From an uncultured Clostridia bacterium (GTDB lineage Bacteria; Bacillota; Clostridia; UBA1381): DNA of 64,000 nt. The position numbers and the translations under genes are program-made. The DNA lies in the NCBI GenBank assembly GCA_947631085.1, contig CANRJY010000001.1, positions 124,001-188,000 on the forward strand, in the 5' to 3' direction. Each line of letters begins with the position of its first letter. Positions within the stretch are counted from its first letter, which is position 1. Below are positions 18,896-28,039 of the stretch, in pieces. The notes under the pieces are model-generated. The model saw only the letters and a program-made list of their open reading frames with translations, made no database searches and had not been told where the DNA came from.

Positions 18896-21534
18896 CTACA
18901 ATAGACATATCGGGAAAATGGCTCTATGAAGCCGATCCCGAAAATATCGGAAAACAAAATAAATGGTATGACCGTCGTCTTGCAAACGACGGTTTTGCCC
19001 TGCCCGGGAGCGCCTGCGAGAACGGCGTGGGGACGCCCTGCGCACATCCGGACGAAAATACGCAAATGAACTACGAAGCCGTACGCACGCTGCGCCCGCG
19101 CTTTGACTATGTCGGGGCGCTTTGGCTGCAAAGGGAAATAGAAATCGGCAAAGACTTCGAAAACAAGCACGTCACGCTGTTTCTCGAGCGCGTAAATATC
19201 GCGTCGGAGCTGTGGCTTGACGGGGTGAAGATCGCGCGGCAAATCGTGGAGCTTTCCGCGCCGCATATTTACGATTTAACAGGCAAAATCACGGCGGGAA
19301 AGCACACTCTGACGCTTCGTATCGACAACTCCAACCTTTTAAATCTCGACATAATGGCAAGCGGCTACTCGGTCGATACGCAGTCGGTATGGCTCGGTAT
19401 CATCGGCAAAATCGAGCTTCGCGCGGAGGAAATTTTCCATATGGAAAACATTCAGGTTTTCCCCGAGGAAAATACCGCGAAGGTGCAGATCACAGCCTGC
19501 TCGGACTGCACCGCACCGCATGACAAAAAAACCGTTTCGGTGACGCTTCAAGCTGTTTCCCCGAGTGGCGAAGCGCTGTCGGAGGTTACATATACGTCTG
19601 ACGTGTACAACAAAAAGCAAATTCTTCACCTCGAATACCCGCTCGGCGAAAACATCATGCGGTGGGACGAGTTCCACCCGAATTTGTACACTCTCCGCGC
19701 CGTTATGGAGTACGAAAATCAGCGTGACGAAAAAACGGTTTCGTTCGGCGTACGCAAAATCGAAGCCGACGGAAAGCAGTTCAAAATAAACGGACGACCG
19801 CTCTCGCTCCGCGGCACGCTCGACTGCGCGATTTATCCTATGACGGGCTACCCGCCGACGGACATTGACGAATGGCTCAAAATATTCGCGGTCGTAAAGG
19901 AATACGGACTTAATCATGTGCGCTTCCACGCGTGGTGTCCGCCCGAGGCGGCGTTCGCGGCGGCTGATATTGCGGGAATTTACGTGCTCGCCGAAATGCC
20001 GCTGTGGCTCAATACAGACGTGTGCGCTCTCGCGACAGGCGACGATCCTATCCATGAGGTATATTTCAGCCGCGAAGCGCTGACTATATCGAAAACATAC
20101 GGCAACCACCCGTCGTTTATAATGTTCTCGAACGGCAACGAGCTTCTTGGCGATTTTGAGATGCTCGAATACATCACCGCGCAGGTCAAGGCGGTCGATA
20201 ACAGACGCTTATACACGCTCACCTCGAACTTCGACAGAGCCGTATCTCCCGCTGACGACTACTTCAACGCCTTCCAGGCGGCGGGTCACCGCATACGCAT
20301 TCAGGTGTTCCACGATGTAGTTTCCGAGCACACGCGCCTTTGCTATGACGACGCGGTAAACGCGCTCGATATACCGATTGTTTCGTTCGAGGTAGGTCAA
20401 TACTGCGTCTATCCCGACGTTGACAGCGTAAAGGATTTCACGGGAAACCTTCTGCCCGTCAATTTTGAATTGATCGGTATGAAGCTCAAACAGAGCGGAC
20501 TGTATCCCAAACTGCGCGATTATATCGCCGCGTCGGGACGTCTCGCGGCGCTTTTGTACAAGGAGGATATCGAATGTGCTCTGCGTACCCATAAAATGGG
20601 CGGCTTCCAGCTTTTGGGGATACACGACTATACAGGACAAGGTACGGCGACGATCGGCATACTCGACGTGTTCCGCAGGAGCAAGGGCATAATCCCGCCC
20701 GAGGAATGGCGCGGCTTCTGCTCCGACGTTGTCCCGCTTCTCAAAACGGAAAGAATTTTTTACAGTGACGAAACACTCACAGCCGACCTCGATTTATACG
20801 ACTACGGCGAGGAAAAAATTGAAAATCCCGTATATAAATTGGAATTGTTTGACGGAAATACGCTTGTAAAATCGGTCGAAACGAGCGAAAATCATATTTC
20901 GTTCGCTCTCGATTTTATCAAAAAACCGTCGATGCTCAAAGCCGAGCTCAGTGTGAACGACCATAAAAATCATTGGAATATCTTCGTATATCCTCGTGAA
21001 ACCGTTGACGCGGACGTGAAAATCATATCGGGCTTCACTCCCGAGCTTGAAAGCATGATAGAAAACGGCGGCAAAGCGGTCGTTCTCGCGAACGCCGACG
21101 ATCTCGCCGAGCCTATCGAGGGCTTGTTCAAGCCCGTGTTCTGGTCGCCCGCGCATTTCCCCCAAAAGCGCGCCTGCGGTCTTATCATCGACAGCTCTCA
21201 CCCGATTTTCGAAGGCTTCCCGACAGGCGATTACGCGGACTTCCAATGGAAACACCCGACAGACCACTCCACAAACGCCGATTTAACCGCTCTGCCGCGT
21301 GATTTTAAGCTCCTTATCGAGCCCGTCCCGAATTTCGCGGACAACACTCCCCGCTCGCCGCTGTTCGAGGCGGTAGTGGGCAAGGCTCAAATCCTGTTCT
21401 GCGGCTTCGATCTCGCTCAGGCGGACAAGGCTTCGAACGCTCTCAAAAACAGCATCCTGACCTATGCCGCGTCGGATAAATTCGCCCCAAAGCAGGCGCT
21501 CGATATTGATCTATTCAAAAAGCTTTTTAAATAA
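18892..21534 (+). CDS. Glycoside hydrolase family 2 enzyme
   Basis: 880 residues, no signal peptide. An N-terminal jelly-roll sugar-binding domain (about 1-165) is followed by an immunoglobulin-like domain (170-290) and a TIM barrel (295-590). The general acid/base is in SNGNELLG (about E418) and the nucleophile probably in SFEVGQYC (about E499). The C-terminal 290 residues include a beta domain and a region resembling a glutamine-amidotransferase-like/trimerisation fold. The sequence is divergent from classical LacZ; beta-galactosidase, beta-glucuronidase or related exo-activity on plant oligosaccharides is possible. It is coupled to the DUF5107-TPR gene by a four-base overlap and ends at a strong terminator. 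Confidence 0.87.
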   Translation: MTTIDISGKWLYEADPENIGKQNKWYDRRLANDGFALPGSACENGVGTPCAHPDENTQMNYEAVRTLRPRFDYVGALWLQREIEIGKDFENKHVTLFLERVNIASELWLDGVKIARQIVELSAPHIYDLTGKITAGKHTLTLRIDNSNLLNLDIMASGYSVDTQSVWLGIIGKIELRAEEIFHMENIQVFPEENTAKVQITACSDCTAPHDKKTVSVTLQAVSPSGEALSEVTYTSDVYNKKQILHLEYPLGENIMRWDEFHPNLYTLRAVMEYENQRDEKTVSFGVRKIEADGKQFKINGRPLSLRGTLDCAIYPMTGYPPTDIDEWLKIFAVVKEYGLNHVRFHAWCPPEAAFAAADIAGIYVLAEMPLWLNTDVCALATGDDPIHEVYFSREALTISKTYGNHPSFIMFSNGNELLGDFEMLEYITAQVKAVDNRRLYTLTSNFDRAVSPADDYFNAFQAAGHRIRIQVFHDVVSEHTRLCYDDAVNALDIPIVSFEVGQYCVYPDVDSVKDFTGNLLPVNFELIGMKLKQSGLYPKLRDYIAASGRLAALLYKEDIECALRTHKMGGFQLLGIHDYTGQGTATIGILDVFRRSKGIIPPEEWRGFCSDVVPLLKTERIFYSDETLTADLDLYDYGEEKIENPVYKLELFDGNTLVKSVETSENHISFALDFIKKPSMLKAELSVNDHKNHWNIFVYPRETVDADVKIISGFTPELESMIENGGKAVVLANADDLAEPIEGLFKPVFWSPAHFPQKRACGLIIDSSHPIFEGFPTGDYADFQWKHPTDHSTNADLTALPRDFKLLIEPVPNFADNTPRSPLFEAVVGKAQILFCGFDLAQADKASNALKNSILTYAASDKFAPKQALDIDLFKKLFK

Positions 21535-21570
21535 AAAAGAGCTGAAGCAAAATGCTTCAGCTCCTTTTTA
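21535..21570. terminator. Bidirectional terminator
   Basis: GAGCTGAAGC, loop AAAAT, GCTTCAGCTC, flanked by A and T runs. It lies between the convergent GH2 and lipoprotein genes. Confidence 0.92.
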
Positions 21571-22116
21571 TTCCGTCTGTTCGGGCATCAGACTTTCAAA
21601 TTTCTGAACCGCAACGCTTGCAAGATTTAACAGCAAATTACGCTGATTTTCATCCGCACCCGATCCTGCCGTTATTTGTATATGGCATCCTCTGTCAAAG
21701 ATATGAATGGACGGGAAGGCTATAAACGCATCTTGTCCCAATCCGGTAATCATTTCGGCGGAGGGTCTTTTCACTCTGATGTAGTCATATTCATACCATA
21801 CCGTTTCCTGTGCGACGCTTTCATTAAACTGGGTGACGGTCACAATAACCGGATCGCCCTGTCCTATCGGCTCGCTCCGATAAATTGCCGTTGCGGAATT
21901 ACCGTTTCTGACCGGCGCATTTCCTTCCAAAACCGGCGCATACGCATAATTTATTCCGGCGTACACATCCTCTATAGTAAGTATTTCCACGGGGTTTATT
22001 TCGGGAATAGGCGTCGGCGTCGGTTTTGTGAACAGCCCGCCGCCGTCCTTTCCGCCGCATGCGCACAGGCATATCGTGGCAATAAGAGATACCGCTAATA
22101 ATAAAAACTTTTTCAT
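21568..22116 (-). CDS. Putative lipoprotein of unknown function
   Basis: 182 residues. A signal peptide ends in the lipobox LCAC, so the mature protein should be lipid-anchored at Cys19. A short TKPTPTPIPEINP linker leads to a compact alpha/beta domain (about 40-180) that I do not recognise (VEILTIEDVYAGINYAYAPVL, later FESLMPEQTE). GGGGAGGG precedes the ATG. It is 21 bases downstream of the transketolase C-terminal subunit with no terminator between, so it is probably in that operon, though the two roles are not obviously linked. Confidence 0.75.
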   Translation of the reverse strand: MKKFLLLAVSLIATICLCACGGKDGGGLFTKPTPTPIPEINPVEILTIEDVYAGINYAYAPVLEGNAPVRNGNSATAIYRSEPIGQGDPVIVTVTQFNESVAQETVWYEYDYIRVKRPSAEMITGLGQDAFIAFPSIHIFDRGCHIQITAGSGADENQRNLLLNLASVAVQKFESLMPEQTE

Positions 22117-22137
22117 TGTGAACCCTCCCCAAAAAAC

Positions 22138-23070
22138 TTACTTCACAGAAATAACCGCTTTAGCTTGTTTTATTATATTTTCAGCCGTCAGTCCGTACGC
22201 CTCGAAAAGCTCCGCCGGCTTACCGGACTGACCGAAATCCTCCGTGCCGATGACCTTTACCGGACACGGCGCGTTTTGGCAAACGACCTCGCTTACCGCA
22301 CTGCCTAAGCCGCCCATCACATAATGCTCCTCGGCTGTGACGATCGCTCCCGTTTCCTTCGCCGCTTTTATTATAATTTCCTCGTCGATAGGCTTAATCG
22401 TGTGAATGTTTATAACTCTCGCGCTTATTCCCTCGCTTGCAAGCGTTTCAGCCGCTTTAAGAGACTCCTGAACCAATAAGCCCGTCGCGATGATCGTAAC
22501 GTCCGATCCGTCCTTTAATTGAACGCCCTTTCCTATCTCGAACTTGTAATCCTCGCCGTTCACATCCTCAACGGCAAGTCTGCCGAAGCGCATATATACC
22601 GGTCCGTTATGCTCCATAGCCGCTTTAACAGCCATCTGCGCTTCTATATCGTCTGCCGGATTTATAATGACCATACCCGGAATTGTCCGCATAAGCGCTA
22701 TATCCTCAAGACACTGATGCGAAGCGCCGTCCTCGCCTACCGAAATACCCGCGTGAGTAGCGCCTATCTTTACGTTAAGATGCGGATAGCCGATGGAATT
22801 GCGTATCTGCTCGAACGCTCTTCCCGCCGCGAACATCGCGAATGTTGACGCAAACGCGATTTTGCCGCACGTCGCAAGACCCGCCGCGACGCACATCATA
22901 TCCGCCTCGGCTATGCCCATATTGATAAATCTTTCGGGACACGCTTCCTTGAATTTTGTAGTCATTGTGGACTTCGAAAGGTCGGCGTCGAGAACAACAA
23001 CATTCTCGTTCGGTATGCCGTATTTGACAAGCGCCTGACCGTATGACGCTCTTGTTGCCTGTTTTGCCAT
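22138..23070 (-). CDS. Transketolase, C-terminal subunit
   Basis: 310 residues: the pyrimidine-binding domain (about 5-170, with GIAEADMMCVAAGLA and GATHAGISVGEDG) plus the C-terminal Rossmann-like domain (185-305). With the neighbouring subunit it forms a complete thiamine-diphosphate transketolase that moves two-carbon units in the non-oxidative pentose phosphate pathway. Its start overlaps the N-terminal subunit's stop by one base (TAATG), giving translational coupling. The two-gene form is common in Clostridia and archaea. A DXS-like identity is less likely because the two halves are separate. Confidence 0.95.
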   Translation of the reverse strand: MAKQATRASYGQALVKYGIPNENVVVLDADLSKSTMTTKFKEACPERFINMGIAEADMMCVAAGLATCGKIAFASTFAMFAAGRAFEQIRNSIGYPHLNVKIGATHAGISVGEDGASHQCLEDIALMRTIPGMVIINPADDIEAQMAVKAAMEHNGPVYMRFGRLAVEDVNGEDYKFEIGKGVQLKDGSDVTIIATGLLVQESLKAAETLASEGISARVINIHTIKPIDEEIIIKAAKETGAIVTAEEHYVMGGLGSAVSEVVCQNAPCPVKVIGTEDFGQSGKPAELFEAYGLTAENIIKQAKAVISVK

Positions 23071-23918
23071 TATAAGCTCGCCTCCAATCTCTTTATCTGC
23101 TCGTCAAGCTCCGCGATTGCCTTATTGTAATCGTCCTCCTTCGGAGCCGCGCCGTGCCATGCGGGATTGTTCTCCATAAACGACACGTTCTTGCCCTTTA
23201 CCGACTTCATTATAACGGCGGTCGGCTTACCCTTTGTAGCCTTCGCTTCGTTTACCGCCGCTTCAAGCTCGTTAAAATCATGCGCGCCGCACTTTATAAC
23301 GTGCCAGCCGAACGCTTCGAACTTCTTATCAATCGGAGTCGGGTTCATAACCTTCGTTATGTCGCCGTCGATCTGCAAGCCGTTGTTGTCAATGAAGATA
23401 GTGAAGTTGTCGAGCTTGTAATGCGGAGCGAACATAGCCTGCTCCCAAACCTGTCCTTCCTCCAGCTCGCCGTCGCCGAGAATAGAATAAACGCGGTAAT
23501 CCTTGTTATCAAGCTTCGCCGCGAGAGCCATTCCGCCCGCGACGCACACACCCTGACCGAGCGAGCCCGTAGACATCTCAACACCCGGAACCTTATCGAG
23601 AACCGGATGTCCCTGTAAGAAGCTTCCGAATTTTCTCAGATTTTTCATTTCGGCAGGGTCGAAAAATCCCCTTTCCGCGAGCGTTCCGTAAAGCGCCGGC
23701 GCGGTGTGACCCTTCGACAGCACAAATCTGTCGCGTCCCTCCATTTTCGGATTTTTGGGATCAATGTTCATAACCTCGAAATAGAGGTATGTAAGCACGT
23801 CCGCTATCGAAAGCGAGCCGCCCGGGTGACCCGAAGCCGCGTTATACACGCCCGTGAGCGCGTGCTTGCGCACCTTATTGGCGATTATGGACAGCTCTGT
23901 TATTCTTTTTGCATCCAT
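23070..23918 (-). CDS. Transketolase, N-terminal subunit
   Basis: 282 residues, the thiamine-diphosphate-binding half. Visible signatures are GHPGGSLSIADVLTYLYF, the GHTAPALYG stretch, and the GDGELEEGQVWE motif that binds magnesium diphosphate, followed by the IDNNGLQIDG segment. It works only with the C-terminal subunit just downstream. AGGAGG sits upstream of the ATG. The pair would handle pentoses released by the arabinan-degrading enzymes elsewhere in the window. Confidence 0.95.
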   Translation of the reverse strand: MDAKRITELSIIANKVRKHALTGVYNAASGHPGGSLSIADVLTYLYFEVMNIDPKNPKMEGRDRFVLSKGHTAPALYGTLAERGFFDPAEMKNLRKFGSFLQGHPVLDKVPGVEMSTGSLGQGVCVAGGMALAAKLDNKDYRVYSILGDGELEEGQVWEQAMFAPHYKLDNFTIFIDNNGLQIDGDITKVMNPTPIDKKFEAFGWHVIKCGAHDFNELEAAVNEAKATKGKPTAVIMKSVKGKNVSFMENNPAWHGAAPKEDDYNKAIAELDEQIKRLEASL

Positions 23919-23978
23919 TATATCGTTTCCTCCTGTGATTTTATTTTTATTTATAAATCGGTTTTTATACCGTTTTGT

Positions 23979-24386
23979 TTACTGTTTATCCAGCTCGTCC
24001 GACGCGTGCTCGTACGCGAACGCCATAAGCTCGTTAAGTCTGTCCGTTTCGCCCGCGAGGTGCAGGAAGCCGAAAAGAGCCTCAAGCCCCGTGGCATGGC
24101 GGTAATCGGTCAAGTCCGCGTGTTTGGGGACGGTAGGCGATTTGGCGTTGCGTCCGCGCTTATACACGGCTGTTTCGTCGTCCGTCAGATACCCAAGCAT
24201 GGCGTGTATGCTGTTGGACTGCGCGTGAGCCTTGACGTATTTTATGGATTGAATATGCAGCTTATGTGCGGGCATATCTGGATGCTCCGCGATAATGCGC
24301 GTACGCACATACACCTCATACACCGCGTCGCCGACATATGCGAGCGGAAGAGGTCCGTATTGATTGGGTGATTTTGTTTGCGTCAT
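23979..24386 (-). CDS. mrnC: Mini-ribonuclease III
   Basis: 135 residues, a single RNase III catalytic domain without the double-stranded-RNA-binding domain. The family signature [14 protein letters not shown] is near the N-terminus and the second acidic motif is in [13 protein letters not shown]. Mini-III trims 23S rRNA ends in Firmicutes. The start is moved from 24401 to the ATG at 24386, which overlaps the cysS stop by four bases (ATGA). cysS-mrnC is the conserved order in Bacillota. Confidence 0.93.
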   Translation of the reverse strand: MTQTKSPNQYGPLPLAYVGDAVYEVYVRTRIIAEHPDMPAHKLHIQSIKYVKAHAQSNSIHAMLGYLTDDETAVYKRGRNAKSPTVPKHADLTDYRHATGLEALFGFLHLAGETDRLNELMAFAYEHASDELDKQ

Positions 24387-25780
24387 TCTGCATAACTCCA
24401 TTGAACGCCTGTCGGGGTGTCTTTCAGGACTATATTCATGGCTTTGAGCTTGTCGCGGATCGCGTCCGCCTCAGACCAGTTTTTCTCGGCGCGCGCTTTG
24501 TTTCTGCACTCGATAAGCTCCTCTATCTCCGCGTCTATGGACTTTTTCTGTTTTTGGAATAAGCCCAAAACGCCGCCGAGCTCGCGGATAAGTCCAAGCG
24601 TTTTTTCGATTATCGCCTTCGAGCTTTCTCCCGTCAGCTCGGTGTTCGCCGCGTATACTATGTCGAATATCGCGGCTGTCGCTCCGGCGGTGTTTAAATC
24701 GTCGTCCATCGCTTCAATGAATTTTTCCTTGAAGCTATCGAGCTTCGCAGAAAGAGATTTTTCCGCGTCCGTAAACTCCCTCTCGGGCGCGCCTTTTAAC
24801 AGAAACTCCAAATTGTCAATGCATGTATATACGCGTTCCACAGCCGATTTCGCCTGCTCCATGAGCGCGTCGGAAAAGTTTATCGGGCTTCTGTAGTGTG
24901 CCGATAAAATGAAAAACCTGATTATTTCGCCGTCGTAGCTTTTTCTTATATCACGCACGGTGAAGAAATTGCCGAGCGATTTGCTCATTTTTTTGCCGTC
25001 GAGATTTATATAGCCGTTGTGCATCCAGTAATTCGAGAATTGGCAGCCGTTCGCGCATTCGCTTTGAGCAATCTCGTTTTCGTGGTGCGGGAAAATCAAG
25101 TCGCCGCCGCCCGCGTGAAGGTCTATCGTTTTTCCGAGATACTTGTTCGCCATCGCCGAGCATTCTATATGCCAGCCGGGTCTGCCCATTCCCCACGGGC
25201 TTTCCCACGCGGGCTCGCCTTCCTTCTGCTTTTTCCATACGGCAAAATCCATAGGGTCGCGCTTTTTCTCGCCGACCTCTATTCTCGCTCCCGCTTCGAG
25301 CTCCTCCAGCGGCTGCTTTGACAGCTTGCCGTAGTCCTTGAAGCGCTTCGTCGAGAAATACACGTCGCCGTCAACGTCGTACGCATAGCCGTTGTCAACA
25401 AGATGCTTTATTATGTCGATTATAGCGTCGATATTTTCGGTCGCCTTCGGGTGGATCGTCGCTTTTTCTATTCCTAGCGCCTCAGCGTCATCAAAATATT
25501 CACCTATAAAACGGTCGGCAAGCTCCTTTACGGTGATGCCCTCGTCGTTGGCGCGTTTAATCATCTTGTCGTCAATATCGGTAAAATTCTGCACGAACTT
25601 TACCTTTGTTCCCCTATATTCGAGATAACGGCGCATTATGTCGAACACTATCGCGGGACGCGCGTTGCCGATATGGATATAGTCGTAAACGGTCGGTCCG
25701 CAGGCATACATTTTTACCTCGTTTTTGTCTATCGGGACAAACTCCTCTTTCGTTCTTGTCAATGTGTTATATATCTTCAT
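24383..25780 (-). CDS. cysS: Cysteinyl-tRNA synthetase
   Basis: 465 residues, normal length. It has the class I signatures HIGN ([12 protein letters not shown]) and KMSKSLGN, with zinc ligands C27 (ACGPTVYDY), the Cys of WHIECSAM, and the [10 protein letters not shown] segment. It charges tRNA-Cys. It has its own promoter (25813-25841). The upstream region is only 77 bases and contains no T-box. Confidence 0.97.
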   Translation of the reverse strand: MKIYNTLTRTKEEFVPIDKNEVKMYACGPTVYDYIHIGNARPAIVFDIMRRYLEYRGTKVKFVQNFTDIDDKMIKRANDEGITVKELADRFIGEYFDDAEALGIEKATIHPKATENIDAIIDIIKHLVDNGYAYDVDGDVYFSTKRFKDYGKLSKQPLEELEAGARIEVGEKKRDPMDFAVWKKQKEGEPAWESPWGMGRPGWHIECSAMANKYLGKTIDLHAGGGDLIFPHHENEIAQSECANGCQFSNYWMHNGYINLDGKKMSKSLGNFFTVRDIRKSYDGEIIRFFILSAHYRSPINFSDALMEQAKSAVERVYTCIDNLEFLLKGAPEREFTDAEKSLSAKLDSFKEKFIEAMDDDLNTAGATAAIFDIVYAANTELTGESSKAIIEKTLGLIRELGGVLGLFQKQKKSIDAEIEELIECRNKARAEKNWSEADAIRDKLKAMNIVLKDTPTGVQWSYAE

Positions 25781-25812
25781 TCCATGAAATTCCTTTTTTA
25801 TATTTTTTATTA

Positions 25813-25841
25813 ATTATACCGCAGTTATTTATAAATTACAA
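25813..25841 (-). promoter_or_regulatory. Promoter of the cysS operon
   Basis: Minus strand TTGTAA, 17 bases, TATAAT, about 35 bases before the cysS ATG. It probably drives cysS-mrnC and perhaps the transketolase genes. Confidence 0.6.
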
Positions 25842-25857
25842 TATAAAAATTAAATAT

Positions 25858-26604
25858 TTATTCCGCTTGATCCTGCTTATATTTTCTGCCTTTTGCCATT
25901 ACCGTCGCCGCAAACTTCGGTAACTCCAGCATTCTGCCCGCGCGCCACGGCTCCTTGCATAATCTGTAGAACCATTCGAGCCCCGTTTTGCAGAAAAACT
26001 CCGGCGCGCGCTCGGTGCGTCCCGCGAATATATCGAGACTGCCGCCTATTCCCATCGCCGCGCGGACGTTCAGCTCGTCCTTATGGCGGTCGATCCACTG
26101 CTCCTGCTTCGGAGCACCGAGACACACGAACAGCAGATCCGCGCCCGACGCGTTGATCTCCGCTACTATATCGGCTTCCTCCTCGGGCTTAAAATAGCCG
26201 TTGCGCGTTCCGACGATATTGAGGTACGGATATTTTTTTAGCAAATTTGTTTCCGCTTCCTCCGCGACGCCCGGCTTTCCGCCGAAAAGGAACAGCTTGT
26301 GCTCGGTATTGTTTATTTTTTCAATTAATTTACACGCTATGTCGTATCCCGCCGCGCGCTCGGTTATCGGCTTTTTGAGTATTTTAGACGCGTAAACCAC
26401 GCCTATTCCGTCGGCGGTGAGAAGCGACGCGCGGTTTAAAAGAGAGCAAAATTCGCTGTCCTTGTACGCCGCCATTATTATTTCGGAATTTGGCGTGAAT
26501 ACCGAATGGAATTTGTCCTCATCGAGAAAGCCCAAAATCGCGTTTACGGCTTCGTCTATCGTGACGGTGTCCACCTTTACGCCGAGTATGTTTACTTTAT
26601 CCAT
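25858..26604 (-). CDS. WecG/TagA/CpsF family glycosyltransferase (GT26)
   Basis: 248 residues, typical of the family. It shows FTPNSEIIMAAYKD near the N-terminus, TADGIGVVYASKIL, LFLFGGKPGVAEEA, and the C-terminal GAPKQEQWIDRH plus GVGG-type stretch (AMGIGGSLDIFAGR). Members transfer ManNAc or a similar sugar to a lipid-linked GlcNAc in teichoic-acid or capsule synthesis at the inner membrane face. GGGAG precedes the ATG. It is 29 bases after citrate synthase. No other teichoic-acid gene is nearby. Confidence 0.92.
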   Translation of the reverse strand: MDKVNILGVKVDTVTIDEAVNAILGFLDEDKFHSVFTPNSEIIMAAYKDSEFCSLLNRASLLTADGIGVVYASKILKKPITERAAGYDIACKLIEKINNTEHKLFLFGGKPGVAEEAETNLLKKYPYLNIVGTRNGYFKPEEEADIVAEINASGADLLFVCLGAPKQEQWIDRHKDELNVRAAMGIGGSLDIFAGRTERAPEFFCKTGLEWFYRLCKEPWRAGRMLELPKFAATVMAKGRKYKQDQAE

Positions 26605-26633
26605 AGTTTTTCTCCCATTATTTTATTTCAGTT

Positions 26634-28007
26634 TTATCTGTCCTCTAATTTTATGTACTCTTTGCTTTTTGAGATAGACTTGTACGCGGGACGGATAATT
26701 CTCGCGCCGCCCTGTACCTCCTCGAGTATATGCGCGCTCCAGCCCGCTATTCTCGAAATCGCGAACAGCGGCGTGTACATATCGCTCGGGATGCCGAGCA
26801 TTTTGTAAACAAAGCCCGAATACATATCGACGTTCGCGCACATCACCTTCGAATTATGCCTTACCTCCGCGAAAAGCGCGGGAGTGAGCCTTTCTATCAG
26901 GCAGTACAAATTATACTCGTCCTCAAACTCGGGCTTTAATTCCACAAGCTGCGACGCTTTTTCCTTTAAAAGCACGCATCTGGGATCGCTGTAGGTGTAT
27001 ATCGCGTGACCCATTCCGTAGATAAGACCCGATCGGTCGAACGCGTCCTTTTTGAGGATTTTTACGAGATAATCAGAAACCTCGCCCTCGTCCTTCCAGT
27101 TTTTTACGTTAGCCTTTATTTCCTCCATCATGCCCATTACCTTAGCGTTCGCGCCGCCGTGCTTGGGGCCTTTAAGCGAGCCTATAGCCGCCGCGACAGC
27201 CGAGTATGTGTCCGTACCCGACGACGATACCACTCTCGCGGTGAACGCAGAGTTGTTTCCGCCGCCGTGCTCCGCGTGGACCATCAGCATCAAGTCAAGC
27301 ATTTCGGCTTCCTCGCGCGTGTACTTATTGTCGGGGCGGAGCATGAACAGCAGGTTTTCCGCCGTCGATAAATTGGGCTGCGGCGTGTGAAGATACAGGC
27401 TGCCGCCCTCGTAGTAGTGGTTCTTCGCCTGATAGCCGTACGCCGCCGTGACGGGCAGACGCGCTATCAACTCAACCGACTGACGGAGAATGTTTCCGAG
27501 GCTCAGATCGTCGGGGTTTCCGTCGTACGAGTAAAACGCGAGTACCGAGCGCGCCATTTTGTTCATTATATTCGTGCTCGGCGCTTTCAAAATCATATCC
27601 TCCGCGAATCCGTGCGGGAGCGTACGCATTTTACCTATGAGCTTTGAAAAGTTTTCAAGCTCGCCCTTTTCGGGCAAATCTCCGAACAGCAGGAGATACA
27701 CTACCTCCTCGAAGCCGAAGCGGTTCTCCTTTTCGCAGTTTCGTACCAAATCTAAAATATCGTAGCCTCTGTAGCGGAGATGTCCCTCCATAGGGATCTT
27801 CTCGCCGTCCTCTATATAGTAGCCGTTGACCGAGCCGACCGCGGTAAGCCCCGCGACAACGCCCGTGCCGTCGTCGTTTCGAAGCCCGCGTTTTACGTCG
27901 TATTTTTTGAAGATCTCGCGCGGGAACGGGGTGTATATATTCGCCGCCTTCGCGCCGAAATGCTCGCCCAGCATTTGCCTTGCTTCCGTTATTGTTTTAC
28001 TGTTCAT
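26634..28007 (-). CDS. Citrate synthase
   Basis: 457 residues, condensing acetyl-CoA and oxaloacetate (or propionyl-CoA, as the 2-methylcitrate variant cannot be excluded). The active-site segments are MLMVHAEHGGGNNSAFTAR (first His), GMGHAIYTYSDPR (second His) and the EVRHNSKVMCANVD region. The N-terminal 40 residues before RGLRNDDGTGV are an extension common in clostridial citrate synthases. It lies 32 bases after the topoisomerase A subunit with no other citric-acid-cycle gene nearby; it probably feeds glutamate synthesis. Confidence 0.93.
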   Translation of the reverse strand: MNSKTITEARQMLGEHFGAKAANIYTPFPREIFKKYDVKRGLRNDDGTGVVAGLTAVGSVNGYYIEDGEKIPMEGHLRYRGYDILDLVRNCEKENRFGFEEVVYLLLFGDLPEKGELENFSKLIGKMRTLPHGFAEDMILKAPSTNIMNKMARSVLAFYSYDGNPDDLSLGNILRQSVELIARLPVTAAYGYQAKNHYYEGGSLYLHTPQPNLSTAENLLFMLRPDNKYTREEAEMLDLMLMVHAEHGGGNNSAFTARVVSSSGTDTYSAVAAAIGSLKGPKHGGANAKVMGMMEEIKANVKNWKDEGEVSDYLVKILKKDAFDRSGLIYGMGHAIYTYSDPRCVLLKEKASQLVELKPEFEDEYNLYCLIERLTPALFAEVRHNSKVMCANVDMYSGFVYKMLGIPSDMYTPLFAISRIAGWSAHILEEVQGGARIIRPAYKSISKSKEYIKLEDR

Positions 28008-28039
28008 ATCGTCACTGTCCTTTCCGCGTTTTCACCGCT

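Noticed and set aside
19339-20109. Minus-strand ORF of 256 residues within the GH2 gene
   Set aside because: Arg/Val/Cys-rich antisense reading of a complete GH2 enzyme with no ribosome site.
25781-25857. Possible T-box riboswitch before cysS
   Set aside because: Only 77 bases are available between genes, and neither a T-box motif nor a terminator/antiterminator is present.
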